A DNA stretch of 64,000 nucleotides from Thysanoteuthis rhombus (GCA_963457665.1 OY735218.1:48893680-48957679), one strand, 5' to 3'; shown: positions 48,977-60,408, counted from the stretch's first letter. Notes: generated by a model from the sequence alone, not told the origin. Program-made: numbers and translations.

Positions 48977-49516
48977 GTGAACAACGGACTCCAAATGGAC
49001 AATGAGGATGGGGATAGAGCTGACGATGAAGATAAAGATAAAAATGATGACGATGATGACGATGATGATGAAGACGATGACGATAAAGATGATGTCGATG
49101 AAGACAATGAAGACGATAATCGCGGGGAGGATAAAAATGATGATGACGATGACGACAATGATGACGAAAATGATGATGATTTGGATGATGATAAGATCAA
49201 TGATGATGATGAAGATGGCGATGATGAAAACGATGGGCATAGAGATGATGACAACGACACTAATGATTGCGATGATAATATCAATGATAATGGTGACGAT
49301 GATTACAATGACGATAATGATGATGTTAATGATGATGACGACGGCCATAACCACGATGATGATGTTTTTAAAGATGATGACGATGAAGACTATTTTGACG
49401 TTAATGATGGTGATGATGACCACGATAATGATGATGATGACGGCGATGATGAGGAAGATGATTATGACCACGACCACGGTGATGATGATGATGATGCAAC
49501 TGATGATGATGATGCA
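48977..49516. repeat. long imperfect (GAT)n tract
   Basis: About 540 bp of GAT/GAC/GAA trinucleotides keep one register throughout. The Asp-rich (231 codons), Met-rich (182) and Ile-rich (225, minus) frames all follow from a GAT repeat, in which only the TGA register contains stops. The substitution-only pattern with no register shift is noteworthy, but there is no sign of a real gene: no splice context, no domain and no codon bias independent of the repeat. Confidence 0.85.
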
Positions 49517-49729
49517 TTTCAAAAATATGAAAATTCGATACCCAAACTAATAAAACTACGAGAGAAAAGGGATGGGAGAAAAAACAGGGAGAAGCCAGAA
49601 AATGATTGGTCAAAATTATTTTGTCACTACAGAGGTGGAATTTTTTTGACCAATGAATTTTGTAATAATTAGGTTGCTATTAATTTAAATGACAACAGAC
49701 AGTTGCAAAGATTATTGCAAGGAGGAATT
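49517..49729. other. spacer between GAT and purine tracts
   Basis: It encodes an unrecognised C-terminal extension of the Asp-rich frame up to 49672. No domain was seen. Confidence 0.4.
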
Positions 49730-49854
49730 GATTGAAAAGAAACGATTCAAGGAACAACTTAGTTGGAAAAGAAGGAATGAGAGGAAAAAAGATGGAAGGG
49801 AAGAAAAAATGGAGGGGATAAAATCAGAGAAAAATCTGTACGCTGGGTGAAAAA

Positions 49855-49885
<31 letters not shown>

Positions 49886-50720
49886 AAGAAGAAGAAGAAG
49901 AAGAAGAAGAAGAAGAAGAAGAAGAAGAAGAAGAAGAAGAAAAAGAAGAAGAAGAAGAAGAAGAAGAAGAAGAAGAAGAAGAAAAAGAAGAAGAAGAAGA
50001 AGAAAAATACAAAAACAAGAACAAGAACAAGAACAAGGAAGAAGGAGAAAGTATAAGATGAAAGAATGAATTGGGATACTCAGAGAAAGAAAGAACACTC
50101 TGGATGAAAATTTGTAAAAAGAGGGAGAAGAGAGGGAAAAATGTAAAGAAAAGACTGAATGACTGAAGAAGTTCAGAGAAAAAATGTTTTTCTGAAGAGA
50201 AAGGAGGAGGAGATGGCTACAAAAACGAGAAAGGAAATAAAGGCGTAACAAGGAATATATAAGAAAGAAAGGTTGAAGAATGAAAAGAAGAAGGTATAAG
50301 AAGTGCAGGGACAGGAAAGAAGAAAAAAGAAAAGGAACACAAGGAAAGAGACCAAATGTGTAAGATGGAAATATAAGAAAGAAAGGGAGATAAATGAAGA
50401 GGAAATGGTATAAGAAATGAAAAAATAGAAAAAAAGACAGAGGAGAAGAAGAAAGAAAATGGATCAAGGAAAAGAGACTAAAGGAAGGAGAAGTAAATTG
50501 AGGTAAATTTTATCTGTATGAAGAAAAAATATAGACAGAGTAGAATATCAAGGGTCGGACAAAAGTTTTATTCTGAAAAAAGTGGGGGAAGAAAAATCAA
50601 TAGTAGAAGAGGAAATAAAATGTATTTGAAAGAAGAAAAGAAGGCAGAAGAGGGGAAGAAATGGTGTAATGAAAAAGAAACATAAAATTTGCTTTCTAGA
50701 AAGAGAAGAGAAAATGAGTA
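49730..50720. repeat. about 1 kb polypurine strand with (GAA)n core
   Basis: The plus strand is overwhelmingly A and G. A near-pure (GAA)n run of about 50 units lies at 49856-50009. Imperfect GAAA/GGAA/AGAA repeats occupy the rest. The poly-Lys plus frame and the 251-codon Leu/Ser/Phe-rich minus frame are compositional artefacts. Confidence 0.9.
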
Positions 50721-50968
50721 ATTTCCATATTTGTAAAGTTTACACTTGTAATTTTCTTAACAAAAATTGTTCGGGAAAATTTTTTGTCAGTCAATAACGG
50801 CAAAACAAATTGAAATTTATTCATTCCCGTGTAAACACGGCTTAATTAAAATCAAACAGACACGCAAAAAACTAGACTCAAAAAAGATTTCTAGAACTTT
50901 CTGAAAATACTTTTGAAAGTTGGAATATGCCAATTTGTCAAAAGTTTTCACAGATGGAAGTACGATAG
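50721..50968. other. unassigned DNA
   Basis: Nothing recognised. Confidence 0.45.
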
Positions 50969-51375
50969 GAACTCAATAAGAAGGTGACTAAAATTTTGTG
51001 TAAGTCGTTTTGGGTTTGATCAATTGGAAGGTCCGGAAAACTGTGAGCCATGTATCAGTTACTCCTGCTGCATTTTGTTGGACAGTGATCAGTGGAAAAA
51101 ATTGAATGTTCCAAGAAGAAGCGTGAACGCTACCGGGCACAAACGATGGAACTAATTTAGAATAAACTTACATAACTAACCAATTTAGGGAAGGGGTGGG
51201 GATTGCCATAAAAAAGTTTTTTCATGGAAATAATAAGGAGTGAATGTTCAAATTTTCCGTTCTCCAGCTCCTATTGGCCGGTACACATGATATATGCAAA
51301 CATAGTCATTCAGACCAGTTCAAGAACTGGAGATATGTGAGTTGACAGTTTTGAGTTACGGTTTCTAATAATCTT
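50969..51375 (+). mobile_element. family A repeat, full length
   Basis: GAACTCAATAAGAAGGTGAC at the start; TTTGATCAATTGGAAGGTCC; ATCAGTTACTCCTGCTGC; TTTGTTGGACAGTGATCAGT; GCGTGAACGCTACCGGGCAC; CTAATTTAGAATAAACTTAC; AATAATAAGGAGTGAATGTT; TCCAGCTCCTATTGGCCGG; TTCAAGAACTGGAGATATG; TTGACAGTTTTGAGTTACGG. This is the best template for the middle of the family. Length is about 407 bp. Confidence 0.8.
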
Positions 51376-51399
51376 ACCTTTGTGCAGTAAAATAAGTCA

Positions 51400-51850
51400 T
51401 CTCATCATCATTGTCATCATCATTATCCTTCTAGGATTCGTCGCTAGACGTGGACCGTCTCCAAGTTTCATCAAACCTCTCTATTGAAGGCATTGCAGAT
51501 CCAATACTTTATCAGCTTGTCTAGTTCTTCATGCCATCTTAGTTTTTGCCGACCACATTTTCGCAAATGATGTCTGAGGATGTATTTTGTGAGTCATTAT
51601 GTCCACCGGTTGTCTGACATTCTCGCAACATGACCAGCCCATTGCTATTTGAGTTTTCTGGGTGATTCGATTATATCTGTTTGTATTCTTATGTACCAGT
51701 GGTCTCTCCATCTGAGGTAGAACATGATTCTCTCGAGCATGTTGCATAGTTCTCAGTTTATGGGTGAATTGTTTGATTGGGTCCCATGTTCCAGCTCCAT
51801 GTGTGACTATCGATAGGTGCATCACCCTTCTTTTCCGAACAGATGGAAGT
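51400..51850 (-). mobile_element. RTE-type LINE 3' end, (TGA)-tailed subfamily
   Basis: The minus-strand frame at 51529-51825 reads VTHGAGTWDPIKQFTHKLRT, then MQHARENHVL. The QIAMGWSCCENVRQPVDIMT segment follows out of the usual frame, where other copies read KLKWQWAGHVARMADNRW. The rest of the end and a (TGA)n-type tail lie at 51400-51430. It is more diverged than the copies at 33.2 and 43.8 kb. Confidence 0.8.
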
Positions 51851-53892
51851 CTTTTTTGTTTTTATTAGTAAATAAGAGTCAGGAGATTGGGTTCCGCCGA
51901 TATTTCAAGTGGAAAATATGGAATCGGCAAGCCCAGTTTGAATGTTAGCTGAAGCTACTTGTATTTACTAAGCGTGTATGACTTAGTAAACGGCATGAAT
52001 CCAATTATCCCTGCACTATTTCCCATTGCAAGATAGATACATTGACAAAATCTCATCATTGGAATGCTACTGTGATTGACAAATATTATTGATTACACAG
52101 GCAAACCGCTCTCTCGTGACAATATAATCAGCCCAGGTAGCAGCAGCGAAAATATATCATCCCCATTCACAAGGTATGTACAAAGCACGTATCCATATGC
52201 AATTGTATTCCGTGTAAATTTTAAATCTTACAAATTTAGTGTAGATACACTAAGCTAAAAAAATAAATCAAATGATTAGCTATGTATATCTTACGCTGAG
52301 TCTGCAAAATTGCCTGTTTGGTAAGGTTTCAACTCTTATCTCAAAAATTGATAAATACATAGTTATAATTTAATCAACATTTAATTTGATCCTAACAAAT
52401 ATATGCTTAATTAAAACAAAGATGAAAACGACTATTTTTTATAATAAAAATTCTGATAATCAAACTGAAATCAAATTCTTTTTAAAAAAATCAATAGATA
52501 TGGAGTTCAAATTTGATCAAAAGTGTACTTAAACAAAATAATTATGTAAAACAACTTTTTCACAATCAAAAGTCCTTGTAATTGACGTAAACCACACTAA
52601 CTAAGCAATTGCACTCAAAATAATGTCCTCGTTTTGATTGTTACAGTCACTGCGACTAAATTGGTGAAAATGTTGGTTTAACGAATGTAACCACCTGTCT
52701 GCCGATTGCAAGTTCAATCCCTAGGTTGGGTAGTGTGGAAAAATTATATACTTTGGTTCAGTAGGGAGAATTGACTGATACGAGATATCCTCTTGCATAG
52801 ACAGCGGAATTCTATCTATCTCAATGTATTGAATCAAGTTTTGATTCAAAATTCCTAGAGTGTTACCAATTATGACAAGGAAGAGGAAACCACAGCTGAA
52901 ACATTGTTACGATAACAGCCAAGATGAGGACACTTCTCCGAGAATATCAGTGAAAGAAAACCGATTGGGTGGCTTCAATAATGGTGGACATGGCTGTCTG
53001 CTGCCACTTTTCCAGGGGTAACGACAAAAGGATGTGGTTCAAAGATAGGACAAAAGGATATATTTGTGGCAACCCTGTCACCAGTGAATAATGATGCAGT
53101 CTTTTTGTATAAGATCATGAAGGTTCGAACTTTCAACTCTCCTTGCGTACAATGAGAAGGCCTGATCAGAGGGTGGGGTCAACTGCACCATTTCCCTTTC
53201 CGCTAGCAGGCGCCTAGGGTAACCAGTGATACATATATTTTTGTTTATAAACATACATTTCAAGTGAACATCACATAAAGATATTCAAATCTTCCTCGGT
53301 CGAAACTAGGCGCAAATGAAAACGATTTCAGATGATAGAAACCTTGAGTAGATATCTAATATCCCTCGCTGGACGAGTTCTACATTGCCGGCAAAACCCA
53401 TACCTCATCTAGATAATTATATGAGCCTTATTTGGAGCGTTAAACACATTTGTGCTCTCTGAATATCGGCCGTAGGATGTGATGAATGTTTCTTGAGTCC
53501 CATCTGCCAAAATCATTTACAGTCAAACCTTGCTATTTGGTTGCATTGAGAGGAGAGCAAAAGATCATGGCCTGGGATCAGCAGCAGCTGGTCGTCTTGC
53601 GGAATCTAATTGTCTATTCTAACAACATTTCTGTTTGCCAACGGATGGAGAAATTGCGCGTTGGTTGTACCATATTCACTAGAATGCTGTTAGCAACGAG
53701 GCACATGAAATGAAAAGAATTTGTACAAAGTATGTTTGAAATTCTAATCCACAGAAGTAAGATTGATGGTTTTCTGTTATATTTTTAATTGCTTGTCAAC
53801 GAGAAAACATTATGATGTCTTTGATACAAGTATAAGTTCTCTGCGAAAGTAAAATCACAGCTCACATGAAATTGAATTTTATCAGTCGTTTT
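51851..53892. other. unassigned DNA with weak tRNA-like segments
   Basis: AAGTTCAATCCCTAGG at about 52710 (plus) and AAAGTTCGAACCTTC at about 53124 (minus) have B-box form without convincing A boxes. The 75-codon plus frame at 53486-53713 has no recognisable domain. Nothing else was seen in this 2 kb. Confidence 0.4.
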
Positions 53893-54410
53893 TTTTTTAA
53901 CAAATCAGAAACAGTATAAGGTTGCCTAACCAAGTAAAAACACAGTACATCTTTATTAACCAATCACACAAAAAATACATTTTTGAACCAATCAAAAACA
54001 TAAAATGTATTATGAAATAAAACAGAACCAGGAGACATCTTTTCTGGCCAATAGGAAGCTGTAGACATCGTTTCTAACTAATCAGAAAAGGACAATATAT
54101 ATTCCCCAGCCATATTTGTTTTCTTACATTCTGAGATAAAGTACAGATTATTTTTGCACCCACTTTCAAACAAGATGATTTTTGTTATTTCAAGTATATT
54201 TCAATCACTGTATTCCTTATAGTTCTTCGGGGATATGTTAGCTTTCGGCAGGTCTGTAGGTGTAACTCTGGTCCCGATCCATTTAGAAAATTTGTATTTT
54301 GCATCTGATTGGTTCAAAAATATGTTTTCTGTATGAAAGGTTAGAAAAGATGCATTCTATTTCTTGTTGGTTATGAAAGATTTTTATCATTTCTGATTGG
54401 TTACAAAAAA
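53893..54410. repeat. foldback element of CCAAT/Y-box-like units
   Basis: The left arm (53893-54010) and right arm (54291-54410) are imperfect inverted repeats over about 115 bp. Within each arm, units of about 30-45 bp carry AACCAATCA or AACAAATCAGA (left) and TCTGATTGGTT (right), the latter being the Y-box/NF-Y consensus CTGATTGGYY. Two further units (GGCCAATAGG at 54047, AACTAATCAGAAAAGG at 54076), with a period near 38 bp, lie between the arms, followed by a TATATA sequence at about 54095. It could be a non-autonomous foldback transposon or, less likely, a promoter with many NF-Y sites. No open frame follows. Confidence 0.6.
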
Positions 54411-55490
54411 GTCTTATAAAATATTTAGATTTTGTATACACCATTGGTATCCAGACTTTTTTGAATCAAAGTGTCCTTCGTCTATAAATATTTTTTTCGC
54501 GATCTGCAGAGTCAGAAATTACTGAACAAATGTATTTACATTCATATGATGAGGTAATTTAAGTTGAATATAGCATTTAAATCCATGAAAGCGTTATATT
54601 TTTGCTTCCTCTTTTAATAATCTTAGACTTCAATTGGGCTGCAAGTATCTGCAGTTTTTCAGATATTACTACAATAAATCGAAAATTTCGACACAGGTCT
54701 ACATTAACCCAGAACGCAGAATTTATATATTGACCGAGCGCTATTTGGTGTTAAAACAGTCAAGTTCAACACTAGACCGACTGTTTCAGGGTGTGCCAGA
54801 AAGAAATGTCTTCGTATTGAGTGCCCGTACATCCACACATCGAATTATATTTACCTGTAAGAACTCATGTTTTCGAATTTTCTGCAGCGCTTTCTGAGTT
54901 AGCTGCAGTGATTCGGTAAGCTGCAGCGCACCCTTTGAGAATTACAATAAATGCGGTATACACACGAAAGGAAAGCCGGAGAACATACCAGCAGGAGCAT
55001 TGTTTTTTGTTTATAAGCTTCAGTATGTTTGACACAGAATAATATGTTTCATAATTACAATTGTGACAGTGAATGTCATTAATTTATTTTTGCTATAGTC
55101 CAGAGTATTTCCGATTATTTTATATTCATACATATAGAACAGTCTTAAGTTTGACGAAACTATACGTAGATATAATGGCAAAGAGAAAAAGACGAAACAA
55201 AATGAGGAAAGATGAAAAAATTAATCTGAAAATTATTTGACATTGCAATAAGATGATATATCACCGTATTCAAAGGTAGTCAAATAAAGAATAGTTTTTA
55301 TCGAGTGCCTTAATGGTGCTTTCTGATCTTAGCATTTTTTAGCTTATAATCATTGTGTAGGTCCCTGGATAGCAATCATCATAACAAATGGATTGTAAAC
55401 CACATTGTAAGTAAAAGCAGTAAGCCGGCCCAAGAAGAACATAAAAATTGAGCACAAACCAGAACTGATTTCACGAAAATAAAAAGTAGA
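54411..55490. other. unassigned DNA
   Basis: An 87-codon plus frame at 54634-54897 has no recognisable domain. Nothing else was recognised. Confidence 0.45.
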
Positions 55491-55690
55491 CAGGTCCGAT
55501 GAGTTACTTAATCGAAACGATCATGTGACTGATATCTTCTGGCTGCATGCTGTGTTGGGGGTGATGAATTAAAAAAAAAACGGTGAAAGGGTTGATCCGT
55601 GAGTAAGTTCCTTCTCTGGATTTTCGCTGAATCATTGGAACGTTCGAAATTATAGGAAACAAGCATTAACGCTGCCAGCCATAGAATAAG
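55491..55690 (+). mobile_element. family A repeat, 5' half
   Basis: CAGGTCCGATGAGTTACTTA, ATCGAAACGATCATGTGACT, TCTTCTGGCTGCATGCTGTG, TTGGGGGTGATGAATTAAAA, GAGTAAGTTCCTTCTCTGG, AAGCATTAACGCTGCCAGCC. All blocks are in family order. The second half is missing; a LINE fragment follows at 55795. Confidence 0.75.
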
Positions 55691-55794
55691 ATAAAAATAG
55701 CATGAAATTACATTGTAAATTAATTCTGTTGGGGTTATAAAAGCAGAGACTGTTTTTTTGTTTTTTTTTTTAGACATAACAAAGACTGAACAGA

Positions 55795-56433
55795 GAAAGC
55801 AAAAATATTCATCCCCACATGAACTTCAGTGAAACAAATACCATGTACAACGAATATTTTGGAAACAAAGATACAACCAAAGACGTACAACTGGAGAAAG
55901 TAGACCACCACATCTACCGACGACAGCAAATCTTCATGAAATCTTCAAAAGAGAAAGAAATGAAGCGAAGAATCACTTCGGCAAGTTTTCGATGGGACAA
56001 GCTCAATGTTCAGAAATAAAAAATAAAAAAATTAAGAAAAGCCCCAAGTCCTTGAAAGGGGGGGGATAAATAAATGCATTCGCTCGATAGTCACCAATGG
56101 AGCTGAAACATGGAACCTAAGCAAGAAACTAACCCTTAAACAGAGAACCATGCAACATGCACAAGAGAGAATTGTGCTCAACAATACATGGAAAGATTAT
56201 ACCGGCACATCATATTCGAGGCAAACTGGAATCTGAGATATTGTAGAATCCATAAGAAAACTTAGATGGCAGTGAGCTAGTCATCATACGAGAAACGCAG
56301 ACAACTGCTTGATATCATCATTCACAGCGTGGACTCATGACGCCCATGACAGAGAGGTCTGGCAAATCTTGGCGAAGGTATGTACCCAACGATGGACGCT
56401 GAAAGGCAGATGATGATGATGATGATGATGATA
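55795..56433 (+). mobile_element. RTE-type LINE 3' part, (TGA)-tailed, longest of its class here
   Basis: It opens with MNFSETNTMYNEYFGNKDTT and QLEKVDHHIYRRQQIF, the region just after the RT catalytic core (usual form LN..KTK.M.T......V....E.V..Y.YLG). It continues through TNGAETWNLSKKLTLKQRTM, SIRKLRWQ and AHDREVWQILAKVCTQRWTL, and ends in (GAT)n at 56408-56432. About 640 bp are kept. Several frame changes and small deletions show that it is dead. It points toward the oppositely oriented copy at 57011. Confidence 0.85.
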
Positions 56434-57010
56434 AAAGTGTAAATGCTTAAATGTTCAACCATCCCGCTCGAGCGAAGCAGCCTGTGACACACACATCCAT
56501 TGATTGCCAGGAAGGCAAAATTACTCGAACTGAAGAAACCAAAGTTGACTATGTTTCTGTCGTCTCTAATTTTCTTGGCTCCAAAATGTCCGGCACCCAA
56601 CCGGATACGTTCAAAACAACTGCATCCAACCTTTCCATTTAGAAAGGTGACAGCTGTATCCATTAATACTAGAATGCAAAGAAGACTAAGTTTGAACAGT
56701 GGCATAGACTTTTGGAGCTTTTTTTGGAAGAAGGACATATATCCAATTCTCCCAGTACCCCCTCCCTATTATTGATGGAGGTCTTCATAATGTCATGTCA
56801 TCATTTCTGATAAAGTTGAAAAGTGGATGAATCAAAACTCGTACAATTCATCTCCTATAACTAACTGGCTTGACAAAATAGTTGCAATACATTTTGTCAA
56901 CAGCAAGAATAACAAATCCCACCCCAGATGCAATATATCATAATAAAGGTCTAATTAATGGCATGTCACATTGGTGGAGGAAAAGAGATGAAAGTTAGAA
57001 CCGATGCAAT
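56434..57010. other. spacer between two tail-to-tail LINE ends
   Basis: Small frames on both strands (56451-56775) lack domains. No family copy was recognised. Confidence 0.45.
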
Positions 57011-57780
57011 CTTCATCAGCATCATCATCATCATCACCATCATTAGTCTTTTAGCGTCCGTCGTTGGAGGTAGACTTTCCCCAGGATTCGCAACATTTCT
57101 TTATCGCAGAACCAGTACTACCTAAATTTGTCAAGCTCGTCACTCCATCTATTCTGCCGGCCTTGGTTACGCATGTGATCTCTGGGGAGCCATGTCGTGA
57201 GTCACAATATCCAACGGTTGTCTGCGATTCTTGCAAAATGGCTAGTCCATTGCTATTTGAGTTTTTTTAACGGATTCAATTTGTCAGATTCCTGTCTTAT
57301 CCAGGATGTATTGTGCTGTATTGTGGTCTCTCCACATGTGATTGACCATGATTCTTTCATGTGCATGTTTCATGGTCATCAATTGTAGATCTATCTGTCT
57401 CTTAGTTAGGTTCCATGTTTCAGCGCCATGAGTGACTATTGCAAGGAGGCATTGGTTGTATACCTTTATTTTTAGGGTTAGTGGGATCCTCTTGTTTCGA
57501 AAATTTGAGCTTGGTCAGCCAAGGGTTTGCCATCCTAGTGTGATTTTTCGTTCAATTTATTCTTCTTTTGAGGGTCACATGGAAATTTGTTCTCCTCGGT
57601 AGTTGTAATGGTCTACTTTATCCAGTTCTGTGTCCTCGATTCTGATCTTTGTGCTCTTATTTCTAAGGTAATTGGTGCACATGATCTTCGTCTTGCTGAA
57701 GTTCATTCGTAAGCCAATCTCCTTGCTCTCTTCATTTAGTTCATCTAGCATTCGTTAGAGGTCATGTACTTTCTCTACGA
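57011..57780 (-). mobile_element. RTE-type LINE 3' part, (TGA)-tailed subfamily
   Basis: Read on the minus strand: MNFSKTKIMCTNYLRNKSTK, ELDKVDHYNYRGEQIS, ERKITLGWQTLG, KIKVYNQCLLAIVTHGAETW, LTKRQIDLQLMTMKHAHERI, and the DKFR.YW...KEMLRILGKV, YLQRRTLKD end, followed by (TGA)n (plus-strand TCATCA run at 57013-57040). It spans slightly more than the plus-strand copy at 55795-56433 and is colinear with it. It is broken by a few stops and frame changes. Confidence 0.88.
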
Positions 57781-58567
57781 AAAGGGCAATCCACTCTCCT
57801 ATAATTACCTAACCTATCTACCAAAATAGCTGCTACACGCTTTGTCAGCCATGATAGTTGAATCAACCAAACAATAACAATGCTATGGAGAATAGAAATC
57901 TTGTTGTTTCGTTGAAAATGCTGCCTTGTTTGAATTTGAATTTCTTGACAAGAGTTTTTCATTTGCTGATAATAAAATTTCTCTTGTTTATTTTCTCGCT
58001 TTTTAAAACGAAATCCTTTTTTTATTTGTTTATTCTCGTTACACAAATTTTATGTCCCTTTTATTTCTATTTTATATGCAGCATCACGTTACGAGATTAT
58101 CTTATGCCCCATATCTACAAGTCAGGTCAAAAGAATGACATCGCATGTGACGTCCAAAAATCTTAATTGTGCAAATGTTTAAAAAAATGATCAAAGATAA
58201 AACAATTCATTTGAATTAGAAAAAAGAAAAGAGAAAAAAAGGGATAGCCAACCTTGATTGAGCTGTAATGAAATCAAACAGACTTGAAATGTGTCTAAAG
58301 ATTTCCGGGCTAGGAAATAGCTTGGCTTCAAGCCATACTCCCCTTTAGGCTGTGTACGGGTGTGCAAGCACACACAAATTTTGGAAGTAGCATGCAAAAG
58401 ATATTCACGCGGACAATAAAGGTTAGTTAACTAAAATAATGCAGTAATCAATAATTATACTCATAATTTTAAGAAATACCCACTGATGTTTTAATCGACA
58501 GAACAAGAAACCGGAAAAATAGTAGGAAGTTTAGAATAAGATCTAAAAATGTACCCAGCTATTCCTA
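57781..58567. other. unassigned DNA
   Basis: The opposing frames at 57762-58046 (minus) and 57858-58166 (plus) shadow each other and lack domains. Confidence 0.45.
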
Positions 58568-58611
58568 ATAGTAGTAGTAATAATAAAAATAATAATAATA
58601 ATAATGATAAT
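58568..58611. repeat. (AAT)n microsatellite
   Basis: Imperfect AGT/AAT units, directly visible. Confidence 0.9.
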
Positions 58612-59154
58612 GTGCCATCACAGTCAATGATTGAACAATCATAGCGTCAAAACTTGAAGTCATGTAATGAAATTCAGTCAGAGAATAAATATGAAACAGT
58701 GAATTCCATTTATGACATAACTACCGTTTCCTTCTACAAAACATCTGGAATAAAGTGAAACACATCTAAAAATATGGAGATTCATGAGAATCTAGATGTC
58801 AATAGGTCTACAATAGTGAGGTTCCAAAAAGGCTCCAAAAGCATTGTACCGATTTTTTTAAAATCAGGATTCTGGTGGAGTACTGATGCCAATGTCTATT
58901 CTGCAGAAATAACACTATAGTCAGGGACGCTGGTACACACAACCACATACACAAACACAGGAACGCGTACATAAGCAAACATGCAAACACAAAAGCACAC
59001 GCAAATATAAAGGAGAATGATAGAAGTTTTTGCCATCTTTGATGGCTACGGTTGTTCAATAATTATGCCATTATATTTGTACAATTTAAAACATGCCAAT
59101 TTAATTTCATTAGTCATAAGAAATAGGTAATTCTGCAATTATCTCTGAGTCTTG
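58612..59154. other. unassigned DNA
   Basis: Nothing recognised. An ACAC-rich patch lies near 58935-59000. Confidence 0.45.
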
Positions 59155-59560
59155 GCAATTTTCTTATATACCAAGCTGTCTTCTGGTGTCTGTATTTGAT
59201 GTTAAGTACCCTTATCTCGAATATGTTGCTTGGTTCTCAGCTATAGGAGCAATCTTTTGGTTATGTTCCATGTTTCCAATCCATAAGTGACCAGCAAGTC
59301 TTTTTTCTCAAGGTTACGATTGCTTGGCCAGAGGCTTGCCGACTAAGAATGAGTCTCAACTTGTTTTGTTTGTTTTGTTTTTCTTATTTTGAGAATTCTA
59401 TTCGATAACTCAGGTGGATGCTGTGTTCAACGTCCTTTAGCTTTTTAATGTAGAACGTTGTGTCTTTTTACTCAATACACTTGCTGCACATAACATTTGT
59501 TTTACTTAAATCCATTGTCTAGTATTATTTGTAGCTCATGAAGAATCTCAGCAAATAGTG
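59155..59560 (-). mobile_element. diverged RTE-type LINE fragment
   Basis: On the minus strand the blocks correspond to 57420-57740: a DLSKTNVMC-like start near 59515, a CSKCIE-like segment, an SRQASGQAIVTL-like segment, CSMFPWNITKR-like wording and LRTKQHIRDKG near 59230. It lacks the (TGA)n tail and the last 250 bp. It is older than the neighbouring copies. Confidence 0.55.
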
Positions 59561-59770
59561 GATGTCACATCTGAAAATCAGCAAATCTGAGCTTATTATT
59601 AGTGGGACGACATTGCTGTGCATTTCAATATAGTCACAATACTTGTTTGGTAAAATCGGCCAAGTCAAGATAAATAAAACCAAAACAGATGAAGGAAGCT
59701 AATAAAAAATTTCAAGAAAATAAGTGCTTTCTTTGAGACTAAATAAGAAAAAATATATAATGTATTCAAA
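59561..59770. other. spacer
   Basis: Unassigned. Confidence 0.4.
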
Positions 59771-60193
59771 CAGGTCTGGTTTGTCATCTGATGGAAACTG
59801 TCATATCAGGAACGTCTTTTGCCATCATGATATGTTGGGGTATTTAATTTTCAAAAATGCAAAAATGGTTGATCAACGAATAAGTTACGTCTCTTGCCTT
59901 TTGTTTGATCACTAAAGAGTCAAAATTTTCAAAATGTGAACGCTGCTGACCACCAAGTAAAGTAGTGCTTCAGCATTAAATTTTAAATTGAAACAAGAAA
60001 ATAAACAATTGGGAATTTAAAAAAAAGTTTTTTTCTAAACGTAATAAGATATAAATGATAGGATTTACAGCCCTCCAGCCACACTGGTGTGATGTGAACA
60101 TGTGATGAGTACACACATAGCATGCCAGGCAAAATCACTTGTAAACTGAAGAAATCAATGTTCATAGTGTTGGTTGATTGTTTCTTATAAGCG
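59771..60193 (+). mobile_element. family A repeat, full length
   Basis: CAGGTCTGGTTTGTCATCTG, ATGGAAACTGTCATATCAGG, CTTTTGCCATCATGATATG, GGTTGATCAACGAATAAGTT, TTTTGTTTGATCACTAAAGA, TGAACGCTGCTGACC, ATTTACAGCCCTCCAGCCAC, CTTGTAAACTGAAGAAATCA, GTGTTGGTTGATTGTTTCTT. All blocks are present, over about 423 bp. Confidence 0.8.
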
Positions 60194-60405
60194 CTAACTT
60201 TAGTTGCTGCTAAAAGACTTAAAGTTTTTATAATTCAGACAAAAACTGACAGCCACTTGGCGTGTTAGTAAAAGTATCAAAGAAAAAGGAAGCATTTCCT
60301 TTTAAGTAATGGTTTTTAGGGGTCTGAGTGGAATTCTGCATTTTAAGCATTAAATTGAACATTGCTGACAGGTTATCAACTTGCGCTTCTAGGTATTCTT
60401 TTTTA

Positions 60406-60408
<3 letters not shown>
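60194..60408. other. spacer
   Basis: Unassigned. The minus-strand frame at 60228-60488 is partly (TA)n. Confidence 0.4.

Noticed and set aside
48845-49672. Asp-rich 231-codon, Met-rich 182-codon and Ile-rich 225-codon frames
   Set aside because: Different registers and strands of the same (GAT)n tract. No domain and no gene structure. Kept only as a question in the findings.
49712-50467. 251-codon minus-strand frame rich in Leu, Ser and Phe
   Set aside because: Complement of a polypurine (GAA)n tract; compositional.
53893-54410. Possible CRISPR-like array of short spaced repeats
   Set aside because: Units are imperfect, reverse orientation in the second half, and sit in eukaryotic-type DNA. 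A foldback repeat explains them.
56322-56738. 138-codon minus-strand frame
   Set aside because: Its C-terminal half is antisense to the LINE 3' end and its (GAT)n tail; the rest has no recognisable domain.
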